Source of the DNA: Pseudovibrio sp. Tun.PSC04-5.I4
GTDB taxonomy: Bacteria > Pseudomonadota > Alphaproteobacteria > Rhizobiales > Stappiaceae
Assembly: GCF_900104145.1 (NCBI RefSeq)
Contig: NZ_FNLB01000006.1
Location: forward strand, 1,633,001-1,697,000
Length of the DNA stretch: 64,000 bases
Direction: 5' to 3'
The position numbers and the translations under genes are program-made. The notes under the pieces are model-generated. The model searched no databases and was not told where the DNA came from. It saw only the letters and a list, made by a program, of their open reading frames with translations. Shown here piece after piece: positions 17,801 to 26,576 of the stretch. Each line of letters begins with the position of its first letter. The stretch's first letter is position 1.

Positions 17801-18417
17801 AAGGCCAGCTAACCCTACATTCAGATGGGACGTGGGAATTTACAGCAAACACAGGCTTGGATTTTAGCCAGCTACAAACTTTGCAGTTTTTCATTTCAGT
17901 TGAAGATGGAGATGGTGACAAAGATGCAGACAGTCACCTCATCTCCATAAAGCAAGCCGCCCAGCCTATTGAAGGCACTGCAGGAAATGACGTTCTAACA
18001 GGCACCCAAACCAGCGAACTAATCCTAGGTCTGGAGGGCGATGATACAATTTCCGGCGGAGGTGGGCGAGATAAACTGGCCGGCATGGATGGGTACGACA
18101 CACTGGAAGGCGGAGCACAGAGCGACACGTTCGTCCTCGATCTCACCAACCTGACAATCGCCGACCTCATAACAGATTACATTTCCTCCGGCGCAGATGC
18201 CGACCTCTTAGATGCAACAGAAATGGTGGGCGGCGAGCAGATCGATCAGGCCAATGCAGAGGACTATTTCCAACTCTCAGGAGGCATTCTTAGCTTTGAT
18301 CAGGATGGAACTGGCACCAATCATAGCATGGAGCAGGTGATGAACTTCTCATCGCCGCCTGCACAAGTGGAAATCATCATCGACGAGTCTCAAGCGCCTG
18401 TGATCATTACCTCATAA
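14845..18417 (+). CDS. Type I-secreted repeat adhesin (LapA/BapA-like) with T1SS-143-type repeats and RTX C-terminus
   Basis: 1190 residues, acidic, Thr/Asp/Ser/Gly-rich, without Cys except one near residue 290. Order: N-terminal region 1-160 that may serve as a retention module; a low-complexity linker about 145-285; a beta-sandwich starting LLEVCDPAQNIW; alternating modules, two of which are near-identical (APVIDIADAPASIAEGNTL...) and two of which have the ETxSxTLxFTAGSDD pattern of the T1SS-143 repeat; a last module near 930-1040; then RTX nonapeptides (GNDVLTG, GLEGDDTISGGGGRDKL) and the C-terminal type I secretion domain ending SPPAQVEIIIDES. No N-terminal signal peptide is present, as expected for T1SS substrates. 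A di-Ala candidate LapG site is at residues 139-140 (FNAARN), at the end of a predicted helix and before a flexible linker. The adjacent exporter genes and protease make it the likely substrate. Confidence 0.9.
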   Translation: MPESTSTTSPQILPKSDNQQSSTEQNGLEFLPVNPDQLQSKLIIELPPSLEASSDTLPNALSQGINPLLSEIRWDPKTETLLLPSGLEIAEIETISGETEITLSDGTTIRIEGHSDTPPSIEIDNQTLTAQEIQQAFNAARNVEPGAGPEASSGLSSGSEPASGNNEPQSPLVRDGELTGSGNDFEPIPIVVQPSFPITPLLLPTERNQEFFERDESDGAFIEAKSPQIAIPEDPTINPAFFQGSDDDLYEAGLPTGSTPDQAATTTSGPLNISSGSSPLSLLEVCDPAQNIWIDVTGGGQITTPLGTFIITQNTDGSYSWSYILSATGDHSSSAVSEPLKLKLTNEDGAQASGEITINIIDDAPVIDIADAPASIAEGNTLDGTWSLNPGADGVTQITVSMTGEADQTVSLSGNANATFTLPKGTLTVNPDGTYSFEAATNLDNDDPQEQSFTLSATDADGDTTTDSHTITITDGTPPTPPDNLPGEAIDLILTINEAALDTNLDQADLAVGNTTGSDPTSTAETDVSSTLTFTAGSDDLSSFAFGDTSAISISNGDATLTVSWAISNGQLVGAINGTPAIILSLDATTITAGQQGTVTVTATLTDAFPHDASGEPLTITGIKLDASDHDGDTVTADIQVNIINDAPVIDIADAPASIAEGNTLYGTWSLNPGADGVTQITVSMTGEADQTVSLSGNANATFTLPKGTLTVNPDGTYSFEAATNLDNDDPQEQSFTLSATDADGDTTTDSHTITITDGPQPFGGDLIALSLEEGALGVQTGNDPATGSTIGSNPASTAETQSDTLAFTAGSDDITGFTLGDTSNILVQDDSNTTVTSILWSLSADKQVLTGSIAGQNVIQLTINGSSIAAGTTGTVQVTATLLAEFPHVTDGSSDFSILGVPIVATDTDGSTAIGITNISIKDDEPDIDITDTQNIVTEGDTITDTFSLSLGADGYSSVTVYTDVNNQYSVDLAPNSQTTLYTEEGQLTLHSDGTWEFTANTGLDFSQLQTLQFFISVEDGDGDKDADSHLISIKQAAQPIEGTAGNDVLTGTQTSELILGLEGDDTISGGGGRDKLAGMDGYDTLEGGAQSDTFVLDLTNLTIADLITDYISSGADADLLDATEMVGGEQIDQANAEDYFQLSGGILSFDQDGTGTNHSMEQVMNFSSPPAQVEIIIDESQAPVIITS
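15931..16270 (+). repeat. Adhesin internal repeat, copy 1
   Basis: A stretch of about 340 bp inside the adhesin gene matches 16780-17119 with only two base differences that I could find (GAT/TAT in the NTL-D/Y-GTW codon and a silent T/C in a Val codon). It encodes a beta-sandwich module with SLNPGADGVTQITVSMTG and ends DSHTITITDG. The offset between copies is 849 bp (283 codons). Confidence 0.95.
16780..17119 (+). repeat. Adhesin internal repeat, copy 2
   Basis: Second copy of the 15931-16270 unit. The intervening T1SS-143-type module is unlike either copy, so the present order is A-B-A-B'. Near identity at silent sites points to recent duplication or gene conversion. Confidence 0.95.
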
Positions 18418-18420
18418 AAG

Positions 18421-18453
18421 AAAACCCCGGAAGCAGGAGCGTCCGGGGTTTTT
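18421..18453 (+). terminator. Rho-independent terminator after the adhesin gene
   Basis: AAAACCCCGGA / TCCGGGGTTTTT stem-loop starting 4 nt after the adhesin stop. The arms run into A and T tracts, so it can also serve the convergent VOC gene. Confidence 0.9.
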
Positions 18454-18471
18454 ACAAAACAGGAGAGAATT

Positions 18472-19326
18472 TTAGCTGCAAATCACAGCAACGCCAGCGA
18501 GCTTGTCAGGACCAACGACCCATTGTGCGCCATATTGAGTGCCGCCAAGCTTGCGGGCATATTCCGCAAATTTGTTGCGATCCTTCGCCTTGAACCCAAG
18601 AGCTGCCAAACGCAGGCCGCTGCGAGCAGAGAGTGCTTTCAACCCGTACAAGCTTTCATAAGCGCTTGGAGAAAGAACCCTGATCAAACCACGACTGGTT
18701 TCCATCTCAACACCTAAGCTAGAAAGCCGAGCCATGCGTTGACCGGAAAAGCCCTTCAAAAACTCATGGTGATCAGCAGGATCATCCGCAACAAAGATGA
18801 TTTCACTCAGATCTGTCACAGAATTAGGATGGCTTTGATAGTCAGCCTTCCAGAAGTTTTCCGGGAATTTGTTGTGGCAAGTGAAAAAGCCTGTCTCAAC
18901 ACCAAGAGGATCTTGGGTGAACGTCAGATCGAAAGCAACCTGACGCTCTTCACCTTCCGGCGAAACCGCAATGCGCTCAAAGGAAAACGGAGCAAACTCA
19001 GCAAGTCCCGCCGCCTTAAATATGGCGCGGTCGTCTTTTGCACTCGTGCTATCCAGCACAAGCATAGAAGCACCCTCACCCTTTAAGAGAAAATCGCGGT
19101 TAAACGCGCCAAAGGAGAAAACGCCTTCACTTGATTCTGTCAGTTCGGCATCTTCGCCGATTGCCAAAATCTCAAGAAAACTACCATTCAACTGGACGAG
19201 GCGATTTTCAGTACCCCAAGGATGACGCGCATAAGGCGTCACCTTAAACCCAAGTTGTTCCCATTGCCCTGCTGCATCCTTCAAAGAGTTTGCAGCAAGA
19301 ACGATGTGGTCAATTCCCTTAATCAA
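18472..19326 (-). CDS. VOC-superfamily (glyoxalase-like domain) protein
   Basis: 284 residues. The N-terminus MIKGIDHIVLAANSLKDAA with WEQLGFKVTPYARHPWGTENR is the first beta-alpha-beta-beta-beta unit of the vicinal-oxygen-chelate fold, with a likely metal-binding His in DHIVLA and Glu in GSFLEILAIG. The length and the second half-domain (DLSEIIFVADDPADHHEFLKG) fit the Glyoxalase_3 type. Substrate unknown; these proteins include dioxygenases, lyases and resistance proteins. It lies 23 bp downstream of pyrG on the same strand and may be cotranscribed. Confidence 0.8.
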   Translation of the reverse strand: MIKGIDHIVLAANSLKDAAGQWEQLGFKVTPYARHPWGTENRLVQLNGSFLEILAIGEDAELTESSEGVFSFGAFNRDFLLKGEGASMLVLDSTSAKDDRAIFKAAGLAEFAPFSFERIAVSPEGEERQVAFDLTFTQDPLGVETGFFTCHNKFPENFWKADYQSHPNSVTDLSEIIFVADDPADHHEFLKGFSGQRMARLSSLGVEMETSRGLIRVLSPSAYESLYGLKALSARSGLRLAALGFKAKDRNKFAEYARKLGGTQYGAQWVVGPDKLAGVAVICS

Positions 19327-19349
19327 AGCGCTTCCCCCAAAGCAGAAGA

Positions 19350-20978
19350 TTAAACCAGACGGCTATTATCGCGTGCAGCCCCAACAAAGGATGCAAACAA
19401 TGGATGCGGATTAAACGGACGAGACTTCAGCTCTGGGTGATATTGCACACCAATGAACCAAGGATGTCCTGCGATTTCCACAGTCTCAGGCAACACGCCA
19501 TCTGGAGACGTACCGGCAAATCTCAAGCCAACTTGTTCTAGTCTCTCGCGGTATGAAATATTCACTTCATAACGGTGGCGGTGACGCTCAGAAATCTCGC
19601 TGGTGCCATAGATCTCGGCGATCTTGCTGCCTGCTTCCAACGTCGCATCGTAAGCTCCAAGGCGCATCGTTCCGCCAAGGTCGCCTTCAGCATGACGCTG
19701 TTCTTTCTCGTTACCGCGTGACCACTCAGTCATTAGACCAACAACAGGATCGTTAGTCGGACCAAACTCCGTGGAGCTCGCATCTTTAATACCAGCCATG
19801 TTACGCGCAGCTTCAACAACAGCCATCTGCATACCAAAGCAAATACCAAAGTATGGAATTTTGTTTACACGAGCATAATGCGCAGCAGCAATCTTACCTT
19901 CAGAACCACGTTCGCCAAATCCACCAGGAACCAGAATGCCGTTCACACTGGCAAGGAACTGGCCGGGGTCTTCTTTTTCAAAGACTTCAGATTCGATCCA
20001 CTCAAGGTTCACTTTAACGCCGTTAGCAATGCCGCCGTGTACAAGCGCTTCAATCAAAGACTTGTAGGCATCTTTCAGCACTGTGTATTTGCCAACAATC
20101 GCAATAGTCACTTCACCTTCTGGGTTCTGGAGTGCCTGCACGATGTTTTCCCAGCGGGATAGATCCGGCGCTGGAGAGCCTGTAATACCAAATGCATCAA
20201 GAACCTGCGTATCCAGACCTTCCTTATGGTAGGTCAGTGGCACTTCATAAATGCTTTTGGCATCATAGGCCGGGATAACAGCTTCTTCGCGCACGTTACA
20301 AAACTGAGAAAGCTTGCGACGCTCGTTTTCAGGAATCTGACGATCACAACGAACCATCAGAATATCTGGCTGAATACCAATGGACCGCAGCTCTTTCACA
20401 GAGTGCTGAGTCGGCTTGGTCTTCATTTCACCAGCACTGGCAATGTAGGGCATCAGTGTCAGGTGAATGTAGACAGCCTGCCCACGCGGTAAGTCATTGC
20501 CAAGCTGACGAATAGCCTCAAAGAATGGCAAACCTTCAATGTCACCAACAGTACCACCGATTTCGCAGAGCACGAAATCGTAGCCGTCATTGCCATCCAG
20601 AACGAAGTTCTTGATGGCATCAGTAACGTGGGGAATCACCTGAACTGTTCCACCGAGGTAATCACCACGGCGTTCTTTTGCGATGATGTCCTGATAGATG
20701 CGCCCGGTTGTTATGTTGTCCTGCTTGTTTGCAGGACGACCTGTGAAGCGCTCGTAGTGACCCAGATCCAAATCTGTTTCAGCGCCATCATCAGTCACAT
20801 AACACTCACCGTGCTGGTAAGGGCTCATGGTACCTGGGTCAACGTTCAAATAAGGATCAAGCTTACGAAGCCGCACCTTGTATCCGCGGGCCTGTAAAGC
20901 CGCACCAAGAGCTGCGGAGGCAAGTCCCTTCCCAAGAGAAGAAACAACACCACCGGTGATGAATATGTACCGTGCCAT
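19350..20978 (-). CDS. pyrG: CTP synthase
   Basis: 542 residues, the normal length. It makes CTP from UTP, ATP and glutamine. The amidoligase domain begins MARYIFITGGVVSSLGKGLA with its P-loop and contains CEIGGTVGDIEGLPF. The C-terminal class I glutamine amidotransferase domain has PGGFGERGSEGK, the catalytic Cys in YFGICFGMQMAVVEAARN, and His/Glu in GVQYHPELKSRP. It follows secG on the same strand after a gap of 178 bp. Confidence 0.98.
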   Translation of the reverse strand: MARYIFITGGVVSSLGKGLASAALGAALQARGYKVRLRKLDPYLNVDPGTMSPYQHGECYVTDDGAETDLDLGHYERFTGRPANKQDNITTGRIYQDIIAKERRGDYLGGTVQVIPHVTDAIKNFVLDGNDGYDFVLCEIGGTVGDIEGLPFFEAIRQLGNDLPRGQAVYIHLTLMPYIASAGEMKTKPTQHSVKELRSIGIQPDILMVRCDRQIPENERRKLSQFCNVREEAVIPAYDAKSIYEVPLTYHKEGLDTQVLDAFGITGSPAPDLSRWENIVQALQNPEGEVTIAIVGKYTVLKDAYKSLIEALVHGGIANGVKVNLEWIESEVFEKEDPGQFLASVNGILVPGGFGERGSEGKIAAAHYARVNKIPYFGICFGMQMAVVEAARNMAGIKDASSTEFGPTNDPVVGLMTEWSRGNEKEQRHAEGDLGGTMRLGAYDATLEAGSKIAEIYGTSEISERHRHRYEVNISYRERLEQVGLRFAGTSPDGVLPETVEIAGHPWFIGVQYHPELKSRPFNPHPLFASFVGAARDNSRLV

Positions 20979-21156
20979 GGATCGCTACCAGGTTTTATAA
21001 GGGCTGGACTTATCAAGGGGCGTGCACGTCTGGGATGCACTGATAATCCGTAAAACCCTATATAATTGAGTTATGTCTGAACGCACGAATGACGGACACT
21101 GCACAAAGTGCGGTGCCGTCAAACGACTATTTCAACTGTATCTGCTTTACAGCAGG

Positions 21157-21522
21157 TTACTGAGCAGGCGGAACCTGCGGGCCAGTAGGCTCACTTTGCT
21201 GCTGCAACTGGTCAAGAAGACCATTACCTGCGCCCTGCTCTGTGCCTTGTGACGCAGAGCCAGCAGGCACTTCGTCTAGCAAAGAACCTGGACGGTCGTC
21301 GTAACGAGAGATCAAAGAAAGACCGAGCGAGGTTACGAAGAAGCAGGCAGCAAGAATTGCAGTGCCGCGTGTAAGTACATTAGCAGTGCCACGGCTGCTC
21401 ATTACGCCGCCGCCGCCACCGCCGCCAATACCCAATGCGCCGCCTTCGGAGCGCTGCAGCAAAACCATCGCCACAAGCGCAACTACGACCATCAGGTGGA
21501 TAACAATAAGAACGGTTTCCAT
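21157..21522 (-). CDS. secG: Preprotein translocase subunit SecG
   Basis: 121 residues from ATG 21522; longer in-frame starts exist but METVLIVIHLMVVVALVAMV is the standard SecG N-terminus. Two membrane helices (about 2-20 and 52-70) flank the conserved LLQRSEGGALGIGGGGGGGV loop, followed by MSSRGTANVLTR and a Gln/Pro/Gly-rich tail. It is the small subunit of the SecYEG channel. It lies between tpiA and pyrG, a placement common in alphaproteobacteria. Confidence 0.93.
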   Translation of the reverse strand: METVLIVIHLMVVVALVAMVLLQRSEGGALGIGGGGGGGVMSSRGTANVLTRGTAILAACFFVTSLGLSLISRYDDRPGSLLDEVPAGSASQGTEQGAGNGLLDQLQQQSEPTGPQVPPAQ

Positions 21523-21644
21523 AGGTATCCGTAGGTTTAATGAATTTGATAATCGGCCTTCTAACCGAATTTGCTGCACCTTTCTACCCTAAAGGCGCAG
21601 CAAATTGGTGGACTGCGAACAATAAAATTGTATTTCGGAAAATA

Positions 21645-22394
21645 TTAACCGCGGTAAGCCTCGGCAATCCCCAGGAAATCTGCGGCTTTCAGGCTTGCGC
21701 CGCCCACTAGAGCACCATCAACGTTATCAACTGCCAACAGTTCTTTTGCGTTGGTGGGCTTAACAGAACCACCATAAAGAACGCGCAGCTTGCTTCCAAT
21801 TTCGTTGCCAAACTGCTTGATCAGCGTGGAGCGGATGGAAGTATGAACTTCTGCAACATCAGCAGGTGTTGGTGTAAGGCCTGTACCGATAGCCCAAACT
21901 GGCTCATATGCAACGACTGAGTTTTCAGCCGTTGTGCCAGCTGGCAATGAACCAAGAGCCTGTTTGGTTACAACATCAAGAGTAGTACCTGCACGGCGTT
22001 CGCTCTCAACTTCACCAACACAGACAATCGCGATCAGACCAGCGCGCCATGCAGCTTCAGCCTTATCACAAACGTCAGCATCAGATTCGTTATGATCTAC
22101 GCGTCGTTCGGAGTGCCCAACTATGACGTACTTACCACCAGCATCGCGGATCATTTCAGCGGAAATATCGCCAGTATGTGCGCCGCTCGCATTCGCATGA
22201 CAGTTCTGTGCACCGATTCCGATTTTTTCTTGAGAAGCAAGTTGAGAAAGCAACAATGCGGAAGGGCAAATCAAAAGTTCAACTTTTTCGGCAAGTGCTG
22301 AATCGTACCCCGTGCCCATTGCCTCTAATTCAGCAGCAGACGCTTTGAGTCCATTCATTTTCCAATTACCAGCAACGAGTGGCCGATTAGTCAT
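21645..22394 (-). CDS. tpiA: Triosephosphate isomerase
   Basis: 249 residues. Interconverts dihydroxyacetone phosphate and glyceraldehyde 3-phosphate. Substrate-binding Asn/Lys in VAGNWKMNG, catalytic His in IVGHSERR, catalytic Glu in AYEPVWAIGTG, and phosphate-binding LYGGSVKP and GALVGGASL are all present. It is divergent from the PpiD-like gene; the 243-bp gap holds both promoters. Confidence 0.98.
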   Translation of the reverse strand: MTNRPLVAGNWKMNGLKASAAELEAMGTGYDSALAEKVELLICPSALLLSQLASQEKIGIGAQNCHANASGAHTGDISAEMIRDAGGKYVIVGHSERRVDHNESDADVCDKAEAAWRAGLIAIVCVGEVESERRAGTTLDVVTKQALGSLPAGTTAENSVVAYEPVWAIGTGLTPTPADVAEVHTSIRSTLIKQFGNEIGSKLRVLYGGSVKPTNAKELLAVDNVDGALVGGASLKAADFLGIAEAYRG

Positions 22395-22637
22395 TTCTTA
22401 TCTTCCCCAAATATGAATTTTAATTTCCCGAATGGAATGCGTGCTCACTAGCATAAAACCACTTAAGCCCCATAGCGGATAACCGCTAGTACGAGGAACT
22501 TCGTATCTCATGTCGAATCTCACAACCTTTATGCTGTGTAAACTTGCCCCGCAGCAAAAGGGCTACTATTATCCGGCGGCCTTGCATGTGTGCGTGGGAG
22601 AAATCTCCTCGCCTTCAACAAGAGAACGGATAAAATT

Positions 22638-24524
22638 ATGCTCGACGCGCTGCGTAATAGCGTAGGTACCTGGTTCGCGAAGCTTCTGATTGGCCTTTTG
22701 GTCCTCAGCTTTGCTGTTTGGGGTATCGCTGACGTCTTTACTGGACTTGGCTCCACTTCAGTCGCAACTGTTGGCGACAAAGAAATACCCGCCGAGGATT
22801 TCCAGAGAGCTTATGCGCGGGAGATCGACCAGTTGTCGCGCCGTGCTGGCCAGCCGATTAGCCAAGAACAGGCAGCCACGTTTGGTCTCCCTGCTCAGGT
22901 CCTGGGTCGCCTGATCGCCGAAGCCACGCTTGATCAGGAAGCATCAAAGCTCCGCATTGGCGTGTCTGATGAAGCAATCATCAAAACCATTCAAGAAACC
23001 CCAGCATTTCAGGGTGTGAATGGATACGATCGAAATCGTCTCAGTCAAGTTCTCTACAACATGGGTGTAAACGAAGACGAATTCGTAATGCTGCAGCAAC
23101 AAATCGCAGAGCGCCAACAGCTCGCAGAAGCTGTAATTGGAGGCATTACGACACCCAACGCGATGCTTGAAGCTTTTGACAAATACACAATGGAAGAGCG
23201 CAAGGTTGAGTATATTGTACTCCCACAGAGCTCTCTTTCAGAAGTTCCTGTACCAAGCGCAGAAGAGCTAAATGCGTATTTTGAAGAAAACAAAGCAAAC
23301 TACAGAGCTCCCGAATACCGCAGCGCAGCTCTTATCGAGCTCACTGCAGATAAAATTGCGAAACCAGAAAGTGTAACGAAAGAAGAGATTGCGCAGGAAT
23401 ATGAGCGCACTAAAAATCGTTACCAAAGTCAGGAACAACGCCGGATCTTCCAGATCCCCTTCCAATCCATGGAAGAGGCTGAAGCTGCCGCGGTTAAACT
23501 GAGTTCTGGCGAAACCTTTGAAGATCTGATGAATGAACGGGATCTAAGCGAAAGCGATGTAGATCTCGGCACTATGAATAAGTCGGGCTTCCTCGATGAA
23601 AAAATCGCTGACGCGGCTTTTTCTCTTCATGAAGGACAAGTCAGCGGTGTTGTTGAAGGTCAGTTTTCAAACGTCATTTTGTTTGCAAAAGAAGTGAAAC
23701 CAGCTGCTGTGAAACCTCAAAACGAAGTTGATCAGGAACTGCGCACCAACGTTGCACAGGCGAACGCGGCCAACGAAGTAGACGACCTTTACAACGAAAT
23801 TGAAGATGCGCGCGCAGGCGGCAGCACCTTCAAGGAAATTGCAGAGCGTTTCTCACTCGCCCTCTCACAGACACCTGACTTCGATGCATCAGGCAAAAAT
23901 GAAGCTGGCGAAACAGTTACACTGCCACAAGCAGACGTTCTTGCAACTTCAGTATTCTCCACTGATGTGGGTGTAGAAAACGACCCGCTTGAAATCGGCC
24001 GCACCGGTCATCTTTGGTACGAAGTATCCGAAGTGAAACCATCTCGCGACAGAGAGCTCTCTGAAGTCGAGACGGCTGTAGTTGCGGACTGGACTGCAAT
24101 GCGAACCGCTGACTTATTGGAAGAAAAGGCAAAAGCCCTTCTTGCTGATGTTCAGGCTGGCAAGTCCCTTACAGACATTGCCCTTGCTGAAGATCTTCAA
24201 ACCAACGTGTCTCAGCCTTTTACACGTAACGGCGGAAACCCAAATCTATCAGGCTCAGCAATCACCGCAGCGTTCTCCGGCCCAACAGGCACAGCGGCGC
24301 AGGTTCCTGGCAACAACGAAGATCGCATTCTTCTTGTTCTGACAGACACCACAGCACCGGCCTTTATGACCGAATCAGAGAACGTAAAACGCATTGACCA
24401 GCAGCTTTCAGGCGCGTTGGAAGGCTCCCTGCTCAACCAGTTTGTTGCGCAACTGGAAAGCGCGGAAGGCGTGAAAGTTAATCAGGCACTCTTCGGCCAG
24501 TTGTCTGGTCTCGACCATCAATAG
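22638..24524 (+). CDS. PpiD/SurA-type peptidylprolyl isomerase, membrane-anchored periplasmic chaperone
   Basis: 628 residues from ATG 22638 (MLDALRNSVGTWFAK); an upstream in-frame GTG at 22590 would add 16 but gives a poor N-terminus. A single membrane helix (about 13-35, LLIGLLVLSFAVWGIADVF) anchors it with the bulk in the periplasm. A SurA/PpiD-like N-terminal chaperone domain follows (AYAREIDQLSRRAGQPIS, ATLDQEASKLRIGVSDE), then a parvulin-like region (about 250-370, including FEDLMNERDLSESDVDLGTM and FSLHEGQVSGVVEG). It assists folding of proteins leaving the Sec channel. A strong terminator follows, so it is probably monocistronic. Confidence 0.9.
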   Translation: MLDALRNSVGTWFAKLLIGLLVLSFAVWGIADVFTGLGSTSVATVGDKEIPAEDFQRAYAREIDQLSRRAGQPISQEQAATFGLPAQVLGRLIAEATLDQEASKLRIGVSDEAIIKTIQETPAFQGVNGYDRNRLSQVLYNMGVNEDEFVMLQQQIAERQQLAEAVIGGITTPNAMLEAFDKYTMEERKVEYIVLPQSSLSEVPVPSAEELNAYFEENKANYRAPEYRSAALIELTADKIAKPESVTKEEIAQEYERTKNRYQSQEQRRIFQIPFQSMEEAEAAAVKLSSGETFEDLMNERDLSESDVDLGTMNKSGFLDEKIADAAFSLHEGQVSGVVEGQFSNVILFAKEVKPAAVKPQNEVDQELRTNVAQANAANEVDDLYNEIEDARAGGSTFKEIAERFSLALSQTPDFDASGKNEAGETVTLPQADVLATSVFSTDVGVENDPLEIGRTGHLWYEVSEVKPSRDRELSEVETAVVADWTAMRTADLLEEKAKALLADVQAGKSLTDIALAEDLQTNVSQPFTRNGGNPNLSGSAITAAFSGPTGTAAQVPGNNEDRILLVLTDTTAPAFMTESENVKRIDQQLSGALEGSLLNQFVAQLESAEGVKVNQALFGQLSGLDHQ

Positions 24525-24544
24525 ACAAATCTTTGTCGAAAATA

Positions 24545-24577
24545 GGCCCGTCACGCCCCTCGGCGTGGCGGGCTTTT
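24545..24577 (+). terminator. Rho-independent terminator after the PpiD-like gene
   Basis: Long GC-rich stem, GGCCCGTCACGCC pairing with GGCGTGGCGGGC around a short loop, followed by TTTTG TTT. Confidence 0.9.
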
Positions 24578-24671
24578 GTTTATCTCCTAGACAGGCCTCC
24601 CAAAGCTATCTAATAGTTAGCCATTGAGCGCATTAAGGAATTACCTAAGAGATTGAGGGGGATTTTTCACC

Positions 24672-25709
24672 GTGAGCAATCTAAAAAATCTCATCGCAAT
24701 AGCAGCTGACGGCAAAGCGCTGGATCGGGCTCAAGCCCGCGAGGCTTTCGAGATCATCATGTCTGGTGAAGCAACTCCAGCGCAAATCGGCGGGTTTTTG
24801 ATGGCCCTTCGCATTCGCGGAGAAACCATTGACGAGATTTCTGCCGCCGTAGAAACAATGCGCGCCAAGATGATCCCGGTAGAAGCACCTACAAACGCCA
24901 TCGACATTGTTGGAACTGGCGGGGATTCTTCCGGCTCCTACAACATTTCTACATGCACAGCGATCGTTGTTGCAGGCTGTGATGTAACAGTCGCCAAACA
25001 CGGCAACCGCTCTCTCTCATCCAAATCAGGCTCTGCAGAGGCATTAGCTGAACTCGGTGTCAATCTGGACCTCAATGCAAATGGCATCAGTCACTGCATT
25101 AAGGAGGCTGGCATTGGCTTCATGTTCGCGCCCAACCACCACAAGGCGATGCGCCACGTGGGCCCAGCCCGTATTGAGCTTGGCACCAGAACCATCTTCA
25201 ACATCCTCGGTCCACTCGCCAGCCCTGCAAGTGTAAAGCGCCAGATGACAGGTGTATTCGCGCAGCAATGGGTCGTGCCAATCGCCAACACCCTAAAGGA
25301 ACTGGGTACCGAAAAGGCATGGATCGTAAACGGGTCTGACGGCATGGACGAAATCACCACAACAGGCTCGTCCTTCGTAGCCGAGTTGAAAGACGGCGTC
25401 ATTAACACCTTTACGATTAATCCTGAAGATGCAGGCCTGCCGCTGGCTAGAGCTGCAGACCTGAAGGGCGGAGACCCGAAAGCCAACGCGCAAGCTTTGA
25501 GAGAAGTTCTGCAAGGCGCTAAAAATGCTTATCGCGATATCGTGCTATTCAACTCAGCAGCCTCTCTGATTGTCGCCGACAAAGTAACAGATCTGAAAGA
25601 CGGAGTGGAAATGGCAGCCCATGCAATAGATTCTGGCAATGCCCTTTCCCGTCTGGATAGACTTGTAGAGGCATCCGATGCCGCAACTGCCGCCGCAATG
25701 AAACTTTAA
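24672..25709 (+). CDS. trpD: Anthranilate phosphoribosyltransferase
   Basis: 345 residues. Second step of tryptophan synthesis: joins anthranilate to PRPP. GTG start with GAGGGGG about 12 nt upstream. Motifs: DIVGTGGDSSGSYNIST (PRPP loop), VAKHGNRSLSSKSGSAE, FMFAPNHHKAMRHVGPAR, LGTRTIFNILGPLASPA and NGSDGMDEITTTG. The gene precedes trpC by 12 bp, forming the trpDC pair; no trpG or trpE is in the window, consistent with a fused trpEG elsewhere as in rhizobia (inference). Confidence 0.97.
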   Translation: MSNLKNLIAIAADGKALDRAQAREAFEIIMSGEATPAQIGGFLMALRIRGETIDEISAAVETMRAKMIPVEAPTNAIDIVGTGGDSSGSYNISTCTAIVVAGCDVTVAKHGNRSLSSKSGSAEALAELGVNLDLNANGISHCIKEAGIGFMFAPNHHKAMRHVGPARIELGTRTIFNILGPLASPASVKRQMTGVFAQQWVVPIANTLKELGTEKAWIVNGSDGMDEITTTGSSFVAELKDGVINTFTINPEDAGLPLARAADLKGGDPKANAQALREVLQGAKNAYRDIVLFNSAASLIVADKVTDLKDGVEMAAHAIDSGNALSRLDRLVEASDAATAAAMKL

Positions 25710-25721
25710 GACCGTAGGCCC

Positions 25722-26513
25722 ATGTCAGATATCCTAAAGAAAATAGAAGCTTACAAACGTGAAGAAATCGCAGCTGCAAAAGCGCGAACTTCACTTTCTG
25801 ATCTCCAAAATGATGCAAAAGCTGCATCACCAACGCGCGGATTTGCAAACTCCTTAAAGGCAAAACACGCCAATGGCGATTATGCTCTCATTGCAGAGGT
25901 TAAAAAGGCGAGCCCTTCCAAAGGCCTCATTCGCGCAGACTTCAACCCACCGGTGCTAGCCAAAGCCTATGAAAACGGCGGAGCTGCATGTCTTTCCGTC
26001 CTGACAGATACCCCGTCATTTCAAGGTAAACCAGAATATTTGGTTGCATCACGCGAGGCCGTATCTCTGCCAGTGTTGCGCAAAGATTTCCTTTATGACA
26101 CCTACCAGGTGTTTGAAGCACGCGCTTGGGGAGCCGATTGTATCCTCATCATTATGGCAGCTGTGGATGATGTTCTGGCCAAAGAGCTGGAATATACTGC
26201 ATTCGAGCTCGGAATGGATGCACTCATTGAGGTGCATGACGAAGCTGAGCTGGAGCGTGCGCTGAAGCTCTCCTCGCCGCTCATAGGTATCAACAACCGC
26301 AACCTCAAGACTTTCGAAACCTCTCTGGAAACAAGTGAACGCCTCGCACCGCGGGTCCCCAAAGACAGGATCATCGTCGGCGAAAGCGGCCTGTTCACAC
26401 CGCAAGACCTCTCCAGAATGAAAAACTCCGGCATCTCCACATTCCTCATCGGCGAAAGCCTGATGCGGCAGGATGATGTTGAAAGCGCAACCAAAGCGCT
26501 TCTGAAAAGATAA
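25722..26513 (+). CDS. trpC: Indole-3-glycerol phosphate synthase
   Basis: 263 residues, single-domain TIM barrel with no fused TrpF. Closes the indole ring of tryptophan precursor CdRP. Motifs: ALIAEVKKASPSKGLIRADF (catalytic Glu and Lys), VLRKDFLYDTYQVFEARAWG, LIEVHDEAELERAL, IGINNRNLKTF and IVGESGLFTPQD. It follows trpD closely and is followed after 63 bp by moaC, so trpDC-moaC-moeA could be one transcript. Confidence 0.97.
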   Translation: MSDILKKIEAYKREEIAAAKARTSLSDLQNDAKAASPTRGFANSLKAKHANGDYALIAEVKKASPSKGLIRADFNPPVLAKAYENGGAACLSVLTDTPSFQGKPEYLVASREAVSLPVLRKDFLYDTYQVFEARAWGADCILIIMAAVDDVLAKELEYTAFELGMDALIEVHDEAELERALKLSSPLIGINNRNLKTFETSLETSERLAPRVPKDRIIVGESGLFTPQDLSRMKNSGISTFLIGESLMRQDDVESATKALLKR

Positions 26514-26576
26514 TAAAAAAACTGGCTTCAATGTGGAGCCAACCTACTGATTTAAAACCCGTCCAGAGGCCCTTCC

